From Paenibacillus sp. R14(2021) (GTDB taxonomy: Bacteria; Bacillota; Bacilli; Paenibacillales; Paenibacillaceae), in the NCBI RefSeq assembly GCF_019431355.1, contig NZ_CP080269.1, forward strand, positions 1 through 64,000: 64,000 nucleotides of DNA, in the 5' to 3' direction. The notes beneath the pieces were generated by a model. It saw only the letters and a list, made by a program, of their open reading frames with translations, did no database searches and had not been told where the DNA came from. Below, in pieces: positions 17,361-26,735 of the stretch. The number at the start of each line of letters is the position of its first letter. Position 1 is the first letter of the stretch. Made by a program: the position numbers and the translations under genes.

Positions 17361-18734
17361 GTGCAGCGAATCCATCCGTGGACAATCAAGTGGCTGCTGC
17401 CGGTTGTTATTCTGTTGAGCGTTCTGCTGACAGGCGCTTCCGCTGCGGCAGCGGACAGCGACGCTTCTGACACGGCGGCAGGCGCCGCGATTTACGTGAT
17501 CAAAGCGGAAAATACGGTGGAGCCCGGATTGTACCAGCATTTGAAGCGGGCCTATAAGGAAGCGGAAGAGGCGAAGGCAAGCCGCGTGCTGCTGGTATTG
17601 AATACGCTCGGCGGCCGCTTGGACAGCGCGCTCGAGATCGGCGAGCTGATCCGGAGCAGCAAGGTGCCGACAACTGCTTTCATCGAGGGAAAAGCGGTAT
17701 CTGCTGGCACGTATATCGCGCTTAACGCGCAGCAAATCGTCATGCAGCCAGGCAGCACGATCGGGGCTGCCGCCGTCGTGGATGAAAGCGGAACGCTCAT
17801 TACGAATCCCAAGACGATTTCGTTCTGGACGGGGGAGATGAAGGCCGCAGCGCAGCTGAACCATCGTAACCCTGACTTGGCGGCCGCAATGGTGAATCCA
17901 GCCTTGACGCTGGACTTGAAGGAGCTCGGCCGTACGAAGGCGAAGGGGGACATTTTAACGTTGTCCGATCAAGAAGCGGTAAAGGTCGGCTATGCCGAAT
18001 CTACGGCTTCGACGGTGGAGGACGCGATTAATGGCCTGAAGCTTTCCCAGCCCTTGATTGTGAATTACGAGGAGAGCGCGCTCGTGAAGATTGGTCAATT
18101 TCTGACACTTCCAATCGTGATGACGCTGCTGCTGATCATCGGAATCGCGGGTGTCGCCATTGAATTCATGATTCCGGGCTTTGGCGCGCCGGGAATTATC
18201 GGCCTGTGCGCGTTCGTGCTCTATTTCTTCGGCCATTACGTGGCCGGATTCGCTGGGTTCGAGGATGTAATCTTATTTATCGTCGGACTGCTGCTGCTCG
18301 TCTCGGAGTTTTTTATTCCAAGCTTCGGAATTTTGGGAATACTTGGATCTATATCACTCGTGTCCAGCGTCCTGCTGGCAGCTCCGAATCCCAAATCTGC
18401 GCTGCTGTCGCTCGTTGCAGCCGTACTGATCGCCGGCGTAATCGTTTATCTCGTGGCCAAACGGTTTGCGCATAAGGGGATTTGGAACAAGTTCATTCTT
18501 CGTGACCAGCTGACGACAGCCGAAGGCTACGTATCGTCGGCGAACAAATCTGCATACCTCGGCATGCGCGGCATCGCGATCACGACACTGCGGCCGGCGG
18601 GAACGGCGCGGATCGGGGATGCTCGCGTCGACGTGGTTACGCTTGGCGAGTTCCTCGCTGCCGGTACCGACATCGTCGTTGTTAAAGTAGAGGGTACTCG
18701 CGTCGTCGTTCAACAACGAAGCGAAATTAATTAA
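17361..18734 (+). CDS. NfeD-family membrane serine protease (ClpP-class)
   Basis: This is a 457-residue NfeD1b-type protein, the partner of flotillin-like FloA in membrane quality control. It has a signal or anchor segment at residues 10-30. A ClpP/crotonase-type protease domain follows, with [10 protein letters not shown] and catalytic Ser114 in AVSAGTY. Four to five membrane segments lie near residues 245-345, then a C-terminal OB-fold NfeD domain. GTG 17361 follows AAGGAGGGG at good spacing. It corresponds to Bacillus YqeZ in position and is followed directly by floA. A SigW-type promoter lies upstream. Confidence 0.92.
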   Translation: MQRIHPWTIKWLLPVVILLSVLLTGASAAAADSDASDTAAGAAIYVIKAENTVEPGLYQHLKRAYKEAEEAKASRVLLVLNTLGGRLDSALEIGELIRSSKVPTTAFIEGKAVSAGTYIALNAQQIVMQPGSTIGAAAVVDESGTLITNPKTISFWTGEMKAAAQLNHRNPDLAAAMVNPALTLDLKELGRTKAKGDILTLSDQEAVKVGYAESTASTVEDAINGLKLSQPLIVNYEESALVKIGQFLTLPIVMTLLLIIGIAGVAIEFMIPGFGAPGIIGLCAFVLYFFGHYVAGFAGFEDVILFIVGLLLLVSEFFIPSFGILGILGSISLVSSVLLAAPNPKSALLSLVAAVLIAGVIVYLVAKRFAHKGIWNKFILRDQLTTAEGYVSSANKSAYLGMRGIAITTLRPAGTARIGDARVDVVTLGEFLAAGTDIVVVKVEGTRVVVQQRSEIN

Positions 18735-18754
18735 ACTATTTTGGAGGGATGAAC

Positions 18755-19744
18755 GTGACGCTTGATCCGACTGTAACCATCATTATTATCGTCGTGCTCG
18801 CAGTAATTGCCATTTCCGTGTTTCTCAGCTTCTTCCCCATTATGCTCTGGATCTCCGCGCTTGCTTCCGGCGTTCGCGTCGGCATCATTACGCTGGTCGC
18901 TATGCGGCTGCGCCGCGTCGTTCCGAGCCGGATCGTCAACCCGCTTATCAAGGCAACCAAAGCAGGCCTTGGCCTGACGATTAATCAATTGGAAAGCCAT
19001 TTCCTTGCCGGCGGTAACGTCGACCGTGTCGTTAACTCGCTGATTGCTGCGCAGCGGGCGAATATCGAGCTTGAATTCGAACGAGCGGCTGCGATCGATC
19101 TTGCCGGCCGCGATGTGCTCCAAGCCGTTCAAATGAGCGTTAACCCGCGCGTCATCGAAACGCCGATCGTTGCGGCCGTAGCGAAGAACGGTATCGAAGT
19201 AAAGGTTAAAGCGCGCGTAACGGTTCGCGCGAATATTGATCGTCTCGTGGGGGGAGCCGGCGAAGAAACCATTATCGCACGTGTCGGCGAGGGGATCGTT
19301 ACGACGGTCGGTTCCTCGGAATCACATAAAGACGTCCTAGAGAATCCTGACCTGATTTCCCGTACGGTGCTTGGCAAAGGATTGGATGCCGGTACGGCCT
19401 TCGAAATTCTCTCTATCGACATCGCGGACGTCGATGTCGGCAAGAACATCGGCGCGCACCTGCAAACGGAACAAGCGGAAGCAGATAAACGGATTGCGCA
19501 GGCGAAAGCCGAGGAGCGCCGCGCGATGGCTGTCGCGCAGGAGCAGGAGATGAAAGCCCGTGTCGTGGAGATGCGAGCGCTCGTCGTAGAATCGGAATCG
19601 CAAGTCCCGCTTGCCATGGCGGAAGCACTGAAGCAGGGTAAAATCGGCGTGCTTGACTACATGAATTTCAAGAATATTGAAGCGGACACCAGTATGCGCA
19701 ATTCCATCGGCAAACCCGACGGATCCGATAAAGAAGAGCGTTAA
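18755..19744 (+). CDS. floA: Flotillin-like protein FloA
   Basis: This SPFH/prohibitin-domain membrane protein organises functional membrane microdomains. The 329-residue protein has an N-terminal hydrophobic hairpin (residues 5-50), an SPFH domain, and an Ala/Glu-rich coiled coil near residues 225-280. GTG 18755 is preferred because GGAGGG at 18743-18748 gives spacing 6; ATG 18749 touches the ribosome binding site. Length matches Bacillus FloA (331). It is co-transcribed with the upstream NfeD gene and probably the downstream YqfB-position gene. Confidence 0.96.
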   Translation: MTLDPTVTIIIIVVLAVIAISVFLSFFPIMLWISALASGVRVGIITLVAMRLRRVVPSRIVNPLIKATKAGLGLTINQLESHFLAGGNVDRVVNSLIAAQRANIELEFERAAAIDLAGRDVLQAVQMSVNPRVIETPIVAAVAKNGIEVKVKARVTVRANIDRLVGGAGEETIIARVGEGIVTTVGSSESHKDVLENPDLISRTVLGKGLDAGTAFEILSIDIADVDVGKNIGAHLQTEQAEADKRIAQAKAEERRAMAVAQEQEMKARVVEMRALVVESESQVPLAMAEALKQGKIGVLDYMNFKNIEADTSMRNSIGKPDGSDKEER

Positions 19745-19792
19745 TCTGCAATCCGCCTTCATACGGGATGATCTTCGAACGGAGGTGCGTGC

Positions 19793-20341
19793 ATGCAAGA
19801 TCTCATCAAACTGTTGTTTTCAAATATCTATGTCGTAATCGTCATAATTGGCTTCTTGCTCACGCTGTTCAATCGAGCGAGAGGCAGGCAGAATCAAAAC
19901 AACCGGATGCCTCCCTTCGGGGGCGGCACGACCTCTCGGCCTGCAGGCGAACGGCAGCAGCAAGCGGAACGGCCTGTTAGCCGGCCAGCTGCCGTGCCGT
20001 CACCGCAGCGCGCAGCTCAGCGGCGTGTGGAGCCGCAGTCCGCACTGCAGCCTGTGCAAACAACCAGCGGCAGCTCGCTCTACACGACGCAGCTAAAGCC
20101 GTCCGGCGAAGGCGTGAGCCTCGAGTTCGCGGGAAGGGATACGCTGGCTCAGGCGCTGGAAGCCGATAGGCAGGCGCAGGCGAAGGCGAGAACTGCGCCG
20201 GCAGGAACAACCGGCGAAGCCCCGCGCCGCACGCAGGACGGTACTTTCCGCGTCCCTCAGGGCGATGAGCTTCGGCAAGCCTTCGTCATGGCAGAGGTAC
20301 TTGGTGCTCCGCGCTCCAAGCGTCCGCTCCGGCGCCCATAA
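19793..20341 (+). CDS. Membrane-anchored hypothetical protein after floA
   Basis: I do not recognise this 182-residue protein. It has one hydrophobic segment at residues 10-25 (VVIVIIGFLLTLF) followed by a long Gln/Arg/Pro/Ala-rich, probably disordered tail. There are no catalytic motifs. It occupies the place of yqfB in Bacillus, 48 bases after floA and before a strong terminator, so it is likely part of the nfeD-floA operon. ATG follows GGAGGTG. A role as an accessory of the flotillin complex is inference from position only. Confidence 0.8.
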   Translation: MQDLIKLLFSNIYVVIVIIGFLLTLFNRARGRQNQNNRMPPFGGGTTSRPAGERQQQAERPVSRPAAVPSPQRAAQRRVEPQSALQPVQTTSGSSLYTTQLKPSGEGVSLEFAGRDTLAQALEADRQAQAKARTAPAGTTGEAPRRTQDGTFRVPQGDELRQAFVMAEVLGAPRSKRPLRRP

Positions 20342-20352
20342 TTGATCCCATC

Positions 20353-20387
20353 AACATGCTGCCCCTTACCGGGTAGCATGTTTTTTT
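20353..20387 (+). terminator. Rho-independent terminator of the floA operon
   Basis: AACATGCTGCCC pairs with GGGTAGCATG with one wobble around CTTACC and is followed by seven T. Confidence 0.88.
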
Positions 20388-20419
20388 GCGCGTTATGCCG
20401 GATTCTCGCTTTACCGTTT

Positions 20420-20448
20420 TCATATTTCTGGCGCGAATCGCATAGTTT
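20420..20448 (+). promoter_or_regulatory. SigE-type mother-cell promoter of yqfC-yqfD
   Basis: TCATATT (20420-20426) and CATAGTTT (20441-20448) are 14 bases apart and match the SigE consensus (KMATATW-N14-CATACAHT) closely. Bacillus yqfC-yqfD belongs to the SigE regulon, so this assignment fits known biology. Confidence 0.7.
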
Positions 20449-20479
20449 GGTACAGTACGGGAAGGGGGCTTCTGCCTGC

Positions 20480-20758
20480 ATGCGCCGCTTAAACCGCAAA
20501 CTGCGTAAAATGGCTGCCGATCTGCTGGATCTGCCGCCGGATGTCGTAATGGATTTGCCCCGTCTCACGATGATCGGAGACCGTCAGCTTTACATCGAGA
20601 ACCATCGCGGCGTCCTGCACTTCTCCAGCGACAAGCTTCGTCTTGCGCTTAGTAAAGGCGAGCTGGAAGTGACAGGCAGCGACCTGATTATACGGACCAT
20701 ATGGACCGAAGAAGTATTTGTTGAGGGACTTATCAAAAATATTGAAGTGCGAGAATGA
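20480..20758 (+). CDS. yqfC: Sporulation protein YqfC
   Basis: This small conserved sporulation protein (YabP/YqfC family) of 92 residues is needed in the mother cell in Bacillus. The motif LPRLTMIGDRQLYIENH and the Leu/Glu-rich tail are typical. ATG 20480 starts the basic MRRLNRKLRK; a longer frame from 20342 runs through the preceding terminator and is unlikely. GAAGGGGG lies 11 bases upstream. yqfD follows at once and both share the SigE-type promoter. The molecular role is unknown. Confidence 0.92.
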   Translation: MRRLNRKLRKMAADLLDLPPDVVMDLPRLTMIGDRQLYIENHRGVLHFSSDKLRLALSKGELEVTGSDLIIRTIWTEEVFVEGLIKNIEVRE

Positions 20759-20773
20759 GGGGGACGAAGGGGA

Positions 20774-21967
20774 ATGGATGCGACTTGGATGCAGTGGCTG
20801 CGCGGGTTTGTGACGATTCGCGTTCGCGGTCAAGCTATCGAGAGGCTCGTTAACGAAGCCCTGGCGAATGGACTGCAGCTGTGGTCCATTCGCCGCGCGA
20901 AGGAAGGCGAGCTGCAGTGCAGCACCAGCTTGAACCATTTTTTCCGGCTGCGCCCGCTCTTGAAACGGACAGGCTGCCGCCTGCACGTGGAGCATAGGCA
21001 GGGATTGCCTTTCTGGCTGCAGCGCATGCGGAAGCGTGTTTTTTTTGCGGCTGGGCTCGTCCTCTTCTTTGTCGGCATGTACCTGCTCTCCTCGCTGATC
21101 TGGTCGATCGACGTGAAGGGCAACGCCAAGCTGTCCGAGGAACAAATTTTGCAAGTGGCCAAATCGGAGGGATTGTATCCTTTTCAATGGTCGTTTCGCC
21201 TGGAGGATACGGTCGTTTTGTCCAAGCGGCTGGCACAGAAGCTGCCTGGAACGGCTTGGGTGGGCGTCGAGAAGCGCGGGACGCATATAACGATCCAGGT
21301 TGTGGAGTCATCCATTCCGGAGGCCAAGCCTCCGATGAACCCGCGCCACTTGGTTGCATCGACGGACGCGGTCGTCACGAAAGTAATGGCCGAATCGGGG
21401 CGGCCGGTCGTGAAACGAAATATGCGCGTCAAGCAAGGCGATGTGCTTATATCAGGTCTGCTGGGCGACGAAACAAACAGCAAGACCGTCGTGGCCAAGG
21501 GGGTTGTGAAGGGCATCGTCTGGCACGAGTACGATATTGTTTCGCCGCTCGCGAAGCAGAGCAAAGTCTATACCGGCAATAAGAAAGTGATCTGGTACGG
21601 CGTAGCGGGTGGACGTGCGCTTCAGGTAAGCGGCTACGGCAAAAATCCGTACGCAATGTCCGAAAGCATCCGTCAAGAGGAGCAGGCTTCATGGCGGACG
21701 CTGAAGCTTCCGTTCGGCCGCATGAAAGAAACGATCATGGAGGTCCAAATCCAGCAGCAAACGGTCAGCTACGAAGAGGCCAAGGCAGAGGGAATCGAGC
21801 AGGCAAAAGCCGATCTGCTTGCCAAGGTAGGGCCGGATGCGCAGGTGCTGGCGGAAAACATTTTGCATGAAAAGACGGAGAATGGTAAAGTTTATATGAA
21901 AGTGCTTTTTGAGATGGATCAGTCCATAGCGATAGAGAGACCTTTAGTTCAAATGCAAGGGGAATGA
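20774..21967 (+). CDS. yqfD: Sporulation protein YqfD
   Basis: This 397-residue sporulation protein of the YqfD/stage IV family is found in nearly all endospore formers. It has a short cytoplasmic N-terminus, one membrane segment near residues 90-112 after a basic RMRKR, and a large extracytoplasmic domain with POTRA-like features. It is transcribed with yqfC from the SigE-type promoter. The 5' gap to yqfC is 15 bases. Its role in spore formation is known genetically, but not in mechanism. Confidence 0.93.
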   Translation: MDATWMQWLRGFVTIRVRGQAIERLVNEALANGLQLWSIRRAKEGELQCSTSLNHFFRLRPLLKRTGCRLHVEHRQGLPFWLQRMRKRVFFAAGLVLFFVGMYLLSSLIWSIDVKGNAKLSEEQILQVAKSEGLYPFQWSFRLEDTVVLSKRLAQKLPGTAWVGVEKRGTHITIQVVESSIPEAKPPMNPRHLVASTDAVVTKVMAESGRPVVKRNMRVKQGDVLISGLLGDETNSKTVVAKGVVKGIVWHEYDIVSPLAKQSKVYTGNKKVIWYGVAGGRALQVSGYGKNPYAMSESIRQEEQASWRTLKLPFGRMKETIMEVQIQQQTVSYEEAKAEGIEQAKADLLAKVGPDAQVLAENILHEKTENGKVYMKVLFEMDQSIAIERPLVQMQGE

Positions 21968-21973
21968 AGCGTA

Positions 21974-22948
21974 TTGCTGAATGAATTCAAAGTAGCCAAA
22001 ATCCCGCTTGCTAACGCAGCGGAGGGACTTGCCCTGCTTGGCCCCCAGGATAAATATTTGCGCCTGGTCCAGCAGCAGTCAACAGCGGACATCATGTCTC
22101 GCGAAGCGGAAATTGCAATCTCCGGCCCCAGTGCCGAAGTTGACTCGTTGGAGCAGTTGTATACGGTACTTCAGCAGCTAGTTAGGGGCGGCTATACGCC
22201 GTCGGAACGGGATATCGTTTATGCGCTGGATCTATCACGGAGCATGCAGGCCGATCAGCTGCTTGATCTATTCAAGGCAGAAATCACGACGACGTTTCGC
22301 GGTAAGCCGATTCGGGTAAAAACGATAGGCCAGCGCCACTATGTCAAGACGATCAAACGCATGGATGTCGTATTCGGCATTGGTCCAGCCGGGACGGGCA
22401 AGACGTACCTGGCTGTCGTGCTCGCAGTTGCGGCATTGAAGGAAGGCGCAGTGAAACGGATCATTCTGACTCGCCCGGCAGTGGAAGCAGGCGAGAACCT
22501 CGGATTCCTGCCGGGCGATCTGCAGGAGAAGGTAGATCCTTACCTTCGGCCGCTCTACGATGCGCTGCATGACGTGCTTGGCCCGGATCAAACGACCAAA
22601 GCATTCGAGCGCGGACTTATCGAGGTCGCACCGTTAGCCTATATGCGGGGACGTACGCTCGAAGATGCCTTTATTATTTTGGACGAGGCACAGAACACGA
22701 CGCCGGAGCAGATGAAAATGTTCCTGACAAGGCTTGGCTTCGGCTCAAAAATGGTTATCACGGGCGATGTCACGCAAATCGACCTGCCAAGAGGCAAGCG
22801 GTCCGGATTAATCGAGGCGCAGCGGATACTTCAAGGCATTCCGGAAATCGGATTTATTCTGTTTACCGAGCAGGATGTCGTTAGGCATTCGTTAGTTCAA
22901 AAAATCATTACCGCTTATAATATCGATGCGGAGAATCAAGCGAATTGA
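21974..22948 (+). CDS. phoH: PhoH family ATPase
   Basis: This is a 324-residue PhoH-type P-loop ATPase. The Walker A GPAGTGKT is at residues 137-144. IILDEAQN supplies Walker B and LPRGKRSG is a conserved loop. PhoH-like proteins are linked to RNA metabolism, and the neighbouring ybeY in this order supports a link to ribosome or RNA quality control. TTG 21974 is the only reasonable start, after AAGGGGA. A second PhoH protein, with a PIN domain, is encoded at 53592. Confidence 0.93.
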   Translation: MLNEFKVAKIPLANAAEGLALLGPQDKYLRLVQQQSTADIMSREAEIAISGPSAEVDSLEQLYTVLQQLVRGGYTPSERDIVYALDLSRSMQADQLLDLFKAEITTTFRGKPIRVKTIGQRHYVKTIKRMDVVFGIGPAGTGKTYLAVVLAVAALKEGAVKRIILTRPAVEAGENLGFLPGDLQEKVDPYLRPLYDALHDVLGPDQTTKAFERGLIEVAPLAYMRGRTLEDAFIILDEAQNTTPEQMKMFLTRLGFGSKMVITGDVTQIDLPRGKRSGLIEAQRILQGIPEIGFILFTEQDVVRHSLVQKIITAYNIDAENQAN

Positions 22949-23042
22949 GGTTCTTCCATCGCCGCAAAACGTATTTGAACAACGCAGCATGATAGAGGAG
23001 TCCGCGCCAGCGGACGATAACGTGCCTGCCGCCAAATCGAGG

Positions 23043-23150
23043 CCGAAGACGGTCCGGGCGGCAGGCATGCTGTATCCAGGGTCCAGGGACGGAGTCCCTG
23101 GGGGTCTCCCCTTAGGCAAGGGGGATAGGGGGATGTAGCCAGCTTTAGGA
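23043..23150. repeat. Tandem hairpins in the phoH-pgpH gap
   Basis: The 213-base gap contains two short G+C-rich hairpins in tandem (CAGGGAC/GTCCCTG, then TCCCCTT/AAGGGGG). Neither has a T-tract. The short open frame across the gap lacks a ribosome binding site and is not called. The arrangement looks like a small dispersed repeat, but this cannot be confirmed within the window. Confidence 0.4.
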
Positions 23151-23161
23151 GGAATAACAAC

Positions 23162-25408
23162 ATGGTGAATCAGCAGGCCGATCCGGAGGATACGAAGCCA
23201 TTCGGATGGAGTGGATGGAAGCAAAGCGCAGCCGTTCGCTGGGTGTTGCTGCTTCTGTTTGTTCTGCTATTTTATTTCAGCTTAGCGCCGCATGTCCTTC
23301 CCAAAACGTACAACATCGAATTGGACAAAGTCAGCGACCGCAATATTGAAGCTCCTACGCAGATCAAAGACGAGAAGGCGACGCTTCAGGCGCAAGAGCT
23401 GGCGGCCGAACGGGTCGAGCCGATTTATTCCATCGTCGCGCTTCGAGGCGAGCTGCTGTTGGAGCAGATTTTCACGCGGATGGAGCAGTTGAATCAGGAC
23501 GATCAAGTGACGCTAGAGAATAAAGTGTCCATTTATCGGACGGAAATTCCTCAGATGTACACCGATTACGTGGATCAGTTCGTCCGCATGAACAAAGGCA
23601 ACGGCACTTACAACGACGCGTTGCTTGATGAAATGGCGTCCGTCGTCAAAGCGCAGACGTATCGCATACCTGAGGAGACGTACTACAAGCTGCCGCAATT
23701 GACGCCGGTTCAGCTCAGTGACATGCACGGCGTCGCGGTTTCCATCGTGCATAAGCTGATGGGTGACTCCCTCCGCGAGGCGGAGACGGCCCGTACGAAG
23801 GTAGCGGAGCTGGTGAACGCAAGCTCGCTTAGCGAACGCAAATCAAGGGAGATCGTTCAGGAGCTTGCGCGCTACGCCATCATGCCGAACAAATTTCTCG
23901 ATAAACAGGCGACCAATGACGCGCGCGTCGCGGCGAAAGAGAATACGCCGCCGGTCGTGTTTAATCAAGGCGATGTGATCGTGCATAAAGGCGAGGTCAT
24001 TTCGAAGGAAATGTACGACCGGCTGTCCGGCTTCGGATTGCTGCAGAACAAGAAGTCATACTGGCCGCAGCTGGGGTTGTTCCTGCTGTCAATCTTGTTC
24101 TTGATCGTCATCTACGGCTATCTGGAGAAAGCTTCCAATTTAAGCGGCGGAACAAGATCCAAGTACAGCAATTCGCAGGTATGCATGCTGCTGCTCATTT
24201 ATCTGCTTAATATTCTGGCGATGCATATCGTCGAGCTAACGCAGACGCAGTCGATGTCTTATGTCGGTTATTTAGCTCCGGCCGCTATGGGCGCCATGCT
24301 GATCGTGCTGCTGCTCGACGTGCAGCTTGCCGTGGTCAGTTCATTCCTGTTCGCGATTATGGAGAGTGTGATCTTCAATACGGAATCCGGGCGGATTTTC
24401 GATTTTAATTACGGCTTTACGACGGCGGTGGTATCGTTCGCCGCGATTTTTGCTATTCATCGCGCTAGTCAACGTTCGACGATCTTAAAGGCCGGAATTA
24501 TGGCCAGCTTGTTCGGATCAGCTTCTGTATTGGCCATTCTTCTGCTAGGAGAAATGCCGGGCAAGTCAGAGTTGATTATGACGATCACGTTTGCTTTCGC
24601 AAGCGGCTTGCTTACCGCCATTCTTGTCGTCGGCCTTATGCCGTTCTTTGAAGTCACCTTCGGCATCTTATCCGCGCTTAAGCTGGTGGAGCTGTCGAGC
24701 CCGAATCATCCGCTGCTCCGGAAGCTGCTCACGGAAACGCCGGGTACTTACCATCACAGCGTAATGGTTGGAAACCTATCCGAGGCGGCAGCGGAAGCCA
24801 TCGGCGCGAACGGGCTGCTTTGCCGCGTAGGCTCCTTTTATCACGATATCGGAAAAACGAAGCGGCCTAGTTATTTTATCGAGAATCAGACAAACTATGA
24901 AAATCCGCATGATTCCATCGAGCCCAAGCTCAGCAAATCCATCATTATCGCCCATGCGCGCGATGGCGTGGAGATGCTGAAGAATCATAAGCTGCCGAAG
25001 CAGATCCGGGACATTGCGGAGCAGCATCATGGTACGACCTGCTTGAAATATTTTTATCACAAGGCGAATAAGCTGGCGGAAGAGGCGGGCACGCTGCCCG
25101 ACTTCACGGAGGATGATTTCCGTTATCCGGGTCCTCGCCCGCAGTCGAAGGAAGCCGCAATCGTCGGCATTGCCGACAGCGTGGAGGCCGCCGTTCGCAG
25201 TCTGCGAAGTCCTACTGCGGAACAGGTGGAATCCATGATCCACAAAATCATTAAAGCGCGTCTGGACGACGATCAATTCGGCGAATGCGACCTGACGCTC
25301 AAGGAGCTCGAAAAAATCGCACAAACATTGAAAGAAACCGTAATCGGCGTTTTTCATTCGCGCATTGAATATCCGGAAGATGTGAAATCAAAGGAGCGGC
25401 TGGCATGA
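23162..25408 (+). CDS. pgpH: Cyclic di-AMP phosphodiesterase PgpH (7TMR-HD family)
   Basis: This 748-residue integral membrane HD-domain protein is expected to hydrolyse c-di-AMP to pApA. It has one N-terminal membrane segment (residues 25-45), a large extracellular 7TMR-HDED domain, about seven membrane segments (residues 300-500), and a cytoplasmic HD domain. The HD part carries TYHH and YHDIGK (near residue 561), followed by HH in EQHHG. AGGAGG lies before ATG. It overlaps ybeY by four bases (ATGA). The order phoH-pgpH-ybeY-dgkA-cdd-era is as in Bacillus. Confidence 0.95.
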   Translation: MVNQQADPEDTKPFGWSGWKQSAAVRWVLLLLFVLLFYFSLAPHVLPKTYNIELDKVSDRNIEAPTQIKDEKATLQAQELAAERVEPIYSIVALRGELLLEQIFTRMEQLNQDDQVTLENKVSIYRTEIPQMYTDYVDQFVRMNKGNGTYNDALLDEMASVVKAQTYRIPEETYYKLPQLTPVQLSDMHGVAVSIVHKLMGDSLREAETARTKVAELVNASSLSERKSREIVQELARYAIMPNKFLDKQATNDARVAAKENTPPVVFNQGDVIVHKGEVISKEMYDRLSGFGLLQNKKSYWPQLGLFLLSILFLIVIYGYLEKASNLSGGTRSKYSNSQVCMLLLIYLLNILAMHIVELTQTQSMSYVGYLAPAAMGAMLIVLLLDVQLAVVSSFLFAIMESVIFNTESGRIFDFNYGFTTAVVSFAAIFAIHRASQRSTILKAGIMASLFGSASVLAILLLGEMPGKSELIMTITFAFASGLLTAILVVGLMPFFEVTFGILSALKLVELSSPNHPLLRKLLTETPGTYHHSVMVGNLSEAAAEAIGANGLLCRVGSFYHDIGKTKRPSYFIENQTNYENPHDSIEPKLSKSIIIAHARDGVEMLKNHKLPKQIRDIAEQHHGTTCLKYFYHKANKLAEEAGTLPDFTEDDFRYPGPRPQSKEAAIVGIADSVEAAVRSLRSPTAEQVESMIHKIIKARLDDDQFGECDLTLKELEKIAQTLKETVIGVFHSRIEYPEDVKSKERLA

Positions 25409-25902
25409 GTTTGCAATTAGATTGGAGCAATGATCAGGACAAAGTAGTTATTTCCGAAGATTTTATCGGTGTATTGGAGAAGCTTCTTCAGCTGGCCGGC
25501 GAAGCGGAAGGCTTGACGGAGGGGGAAGTGACGCTGTCCTTCGTCGATGATGAAGAGATTCATCAATTGAATCGCGATTATCGCAATATTGACCGTCCGA
25601 CCGACGTGCTCTCCTTTGCCATGCAGGAAGAGACCGACGAAGAGCTGAATATCATTTATGAAGTCGACGACGAAGACGAGGCGATTCCGTTCGAAGGTAT
25701 GCTGGGCGACATTATTATTTCAGCCGAGCGGGCGAAGCTGCAGAGTGAAGAGTACGGTCACTCGTTAGAGCGTGAGCTTGGATTTCTGTTCGTGCACGGA
25801 TTCCTCCATCTGATCGGCTACGATCATCAGGATGAAGCAAGCGAGGCCGTCATGACGAAGAAGCAGGAAGATGTGCTTCTGCAAGCCGGCTTAACCCGTT
25901 AA
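25405..25902 (+). CDS. ybeY: rRNA maturation RNase YbeY
   Basis: This 165-residue zinc endoribonuclease matures the 3' end of 16S rRNA and takes part in ribosome quality control. The signature H131-G-F-L-H135-L-I-G-Y-D-H141 supplies the three zinc ligands. The upstream part DVLSFAMQ is typical. It overlaps the pgpH stop by four bases and abuts dgkA through a TAATG, so translation is probably coupled along the block. Confidence 0.96.
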   Translation: MSLQLDWSNDQDKVVISEDFIGVLEKLLQLAGEAEGLTEGEVTLSFVDDEEIHQLNRDYRNIDRPTDVLSFAMQEETDEELNIIYEVDDEDEAIPFEGMLGDIIISAERAKLQSEEYGHSLERELGFLFVHGFLHLIGYDHQDEASEAVMTKKQEDVLLQAGLTR

Positions 25903-26252
25903 TGAGCAAGTTTTTGCGCAGCATGTCCTTTGCTTGGGACGGCATTCGCCGAACGGTTCAAACGCAGCGAAATATGAGAATTCATGCAGTGGCAGCGGTT
26001 ATTGTCAATGCAGCTGGTTTGCTGCTCGGTTTGACTCGCATGGAATGGGTGTCTATTCTCATCGTGCAAGGGCTGGTACTAGCCGCGGAGCTTGTTAATA
26101 CAGCAGTCGAGCATATCGTCGATCTAACTAGTCCCGAGCGAAATGCCTTAGCGAAATCAGCGAAGGACGCTGCAGCAGGTGCCGTGCTGATGACAGCGAT
26201 TATGGCCGCAATCGTCGGTCTGATTGTATTTGGTCCGTATGTACTGCACTGA
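25902..26252 (+). CDS. dgkA: Diacylglycerol/undecaprenol kinase
   Basis: This 116-residue small membrane kinase belongs to the Gram-positive DgkA group, which phosphorylates undecaprenol (UdpK). It has three membrane segments and the family motif ELVNTAVEHIVD near residue 65. An N-terminal amphipathic stretch (SMSFAWDGIRR) is also typical. The stop of ybeY and the ATG overlap by one base. It supports recycling of the lipid carrier for peptidoglycan. Confidence 0.93.
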   Translation: MSKFLRSMSFAWDGIRRTVQTQRNMRIHAVAAVIVNAAGLLLGLTRMEWVSILIVQGLVLAAELVNTAVEHIVDLTSPERNALAKSAKDAAAGAVLMTAIMAAIVGLIVFGPYVLH

Positions 26253-26272
26253 AGTAAAGGAGCAATGAGGAT

Positions 26273-26701
26273 ATGGAGAATGGATTGTTGCCGGCGCCTT
26301 ATAAACAATTGATGGAACAGGCAATTGAAGCGCGGAAGCGCGCGTACGCGCCTTATTCAAATTTTCAAGTCGGCGCAGCGCTGCTGGATGCAGAAGGCGG
26401 CGTCCATCTCGGCTGCAACGTGGAGAATGCAGCCTACTCGCCCACGAACTGCGCGGAGCGAACGGCGCTGTTCCGGGCAATTGTAGACGGTCATGCAGCG
26501 CGTTCGTTCGAGGCAATCGCAGTCGTCGGCGATACGGACAAGCCGATTACGCCTTGCGGCGTTTGCCGGCAGGTGCTGGTGGAGCTCTGTTCACCGGATA
26601 TGCCTGTCATCATGGGGAATATGAAAGGGGATTGGCAGCTGACAACTGTAGCGGAGCTGCTGCCTGGCGCATTTTCCTCTGATCAGCTTCATCAAGCTTA
26701 A
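26273..26701 (+). CDS. cdd: Cytidine deaminase
   Basis: This 142-residue tetrameric-type cytidine deaminase of pyrimidine salvage converts cytidine to uridine. It has the CxAE motif in NCAERT and the PCGVCRQ zinc-binding pair. AYAPYSNFQVGAA near residue 22 is the family N-terminus. ATG follows AAAGGAG. It sits between dgkA and era as in Bacillus. Confidence 0.96.
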   Translation: MENGLLPAPYKQLMEQAIEARKRAYAPYSNFQVGAALLDAEGGVHLGCNVENAAYSPTNCAERTALFRAIVDGHAARSFEAIAVVGDTDKPITPCGVCRQVLVELCSPDMPVIMGNMKGDWQLTTVAELLPGAFSSDQLHQA

Positions 26702-26735
26702 CTCGTAATACCTGGAAGGGGATAAAGTTACAACT

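Noticed and set aside
22926-23138. Open frame of 70 codons after phoH
   Set aside because: It begins inside phoH, has no ribosome binding site and runs through the hairpin-rich gap. It is probably chance.
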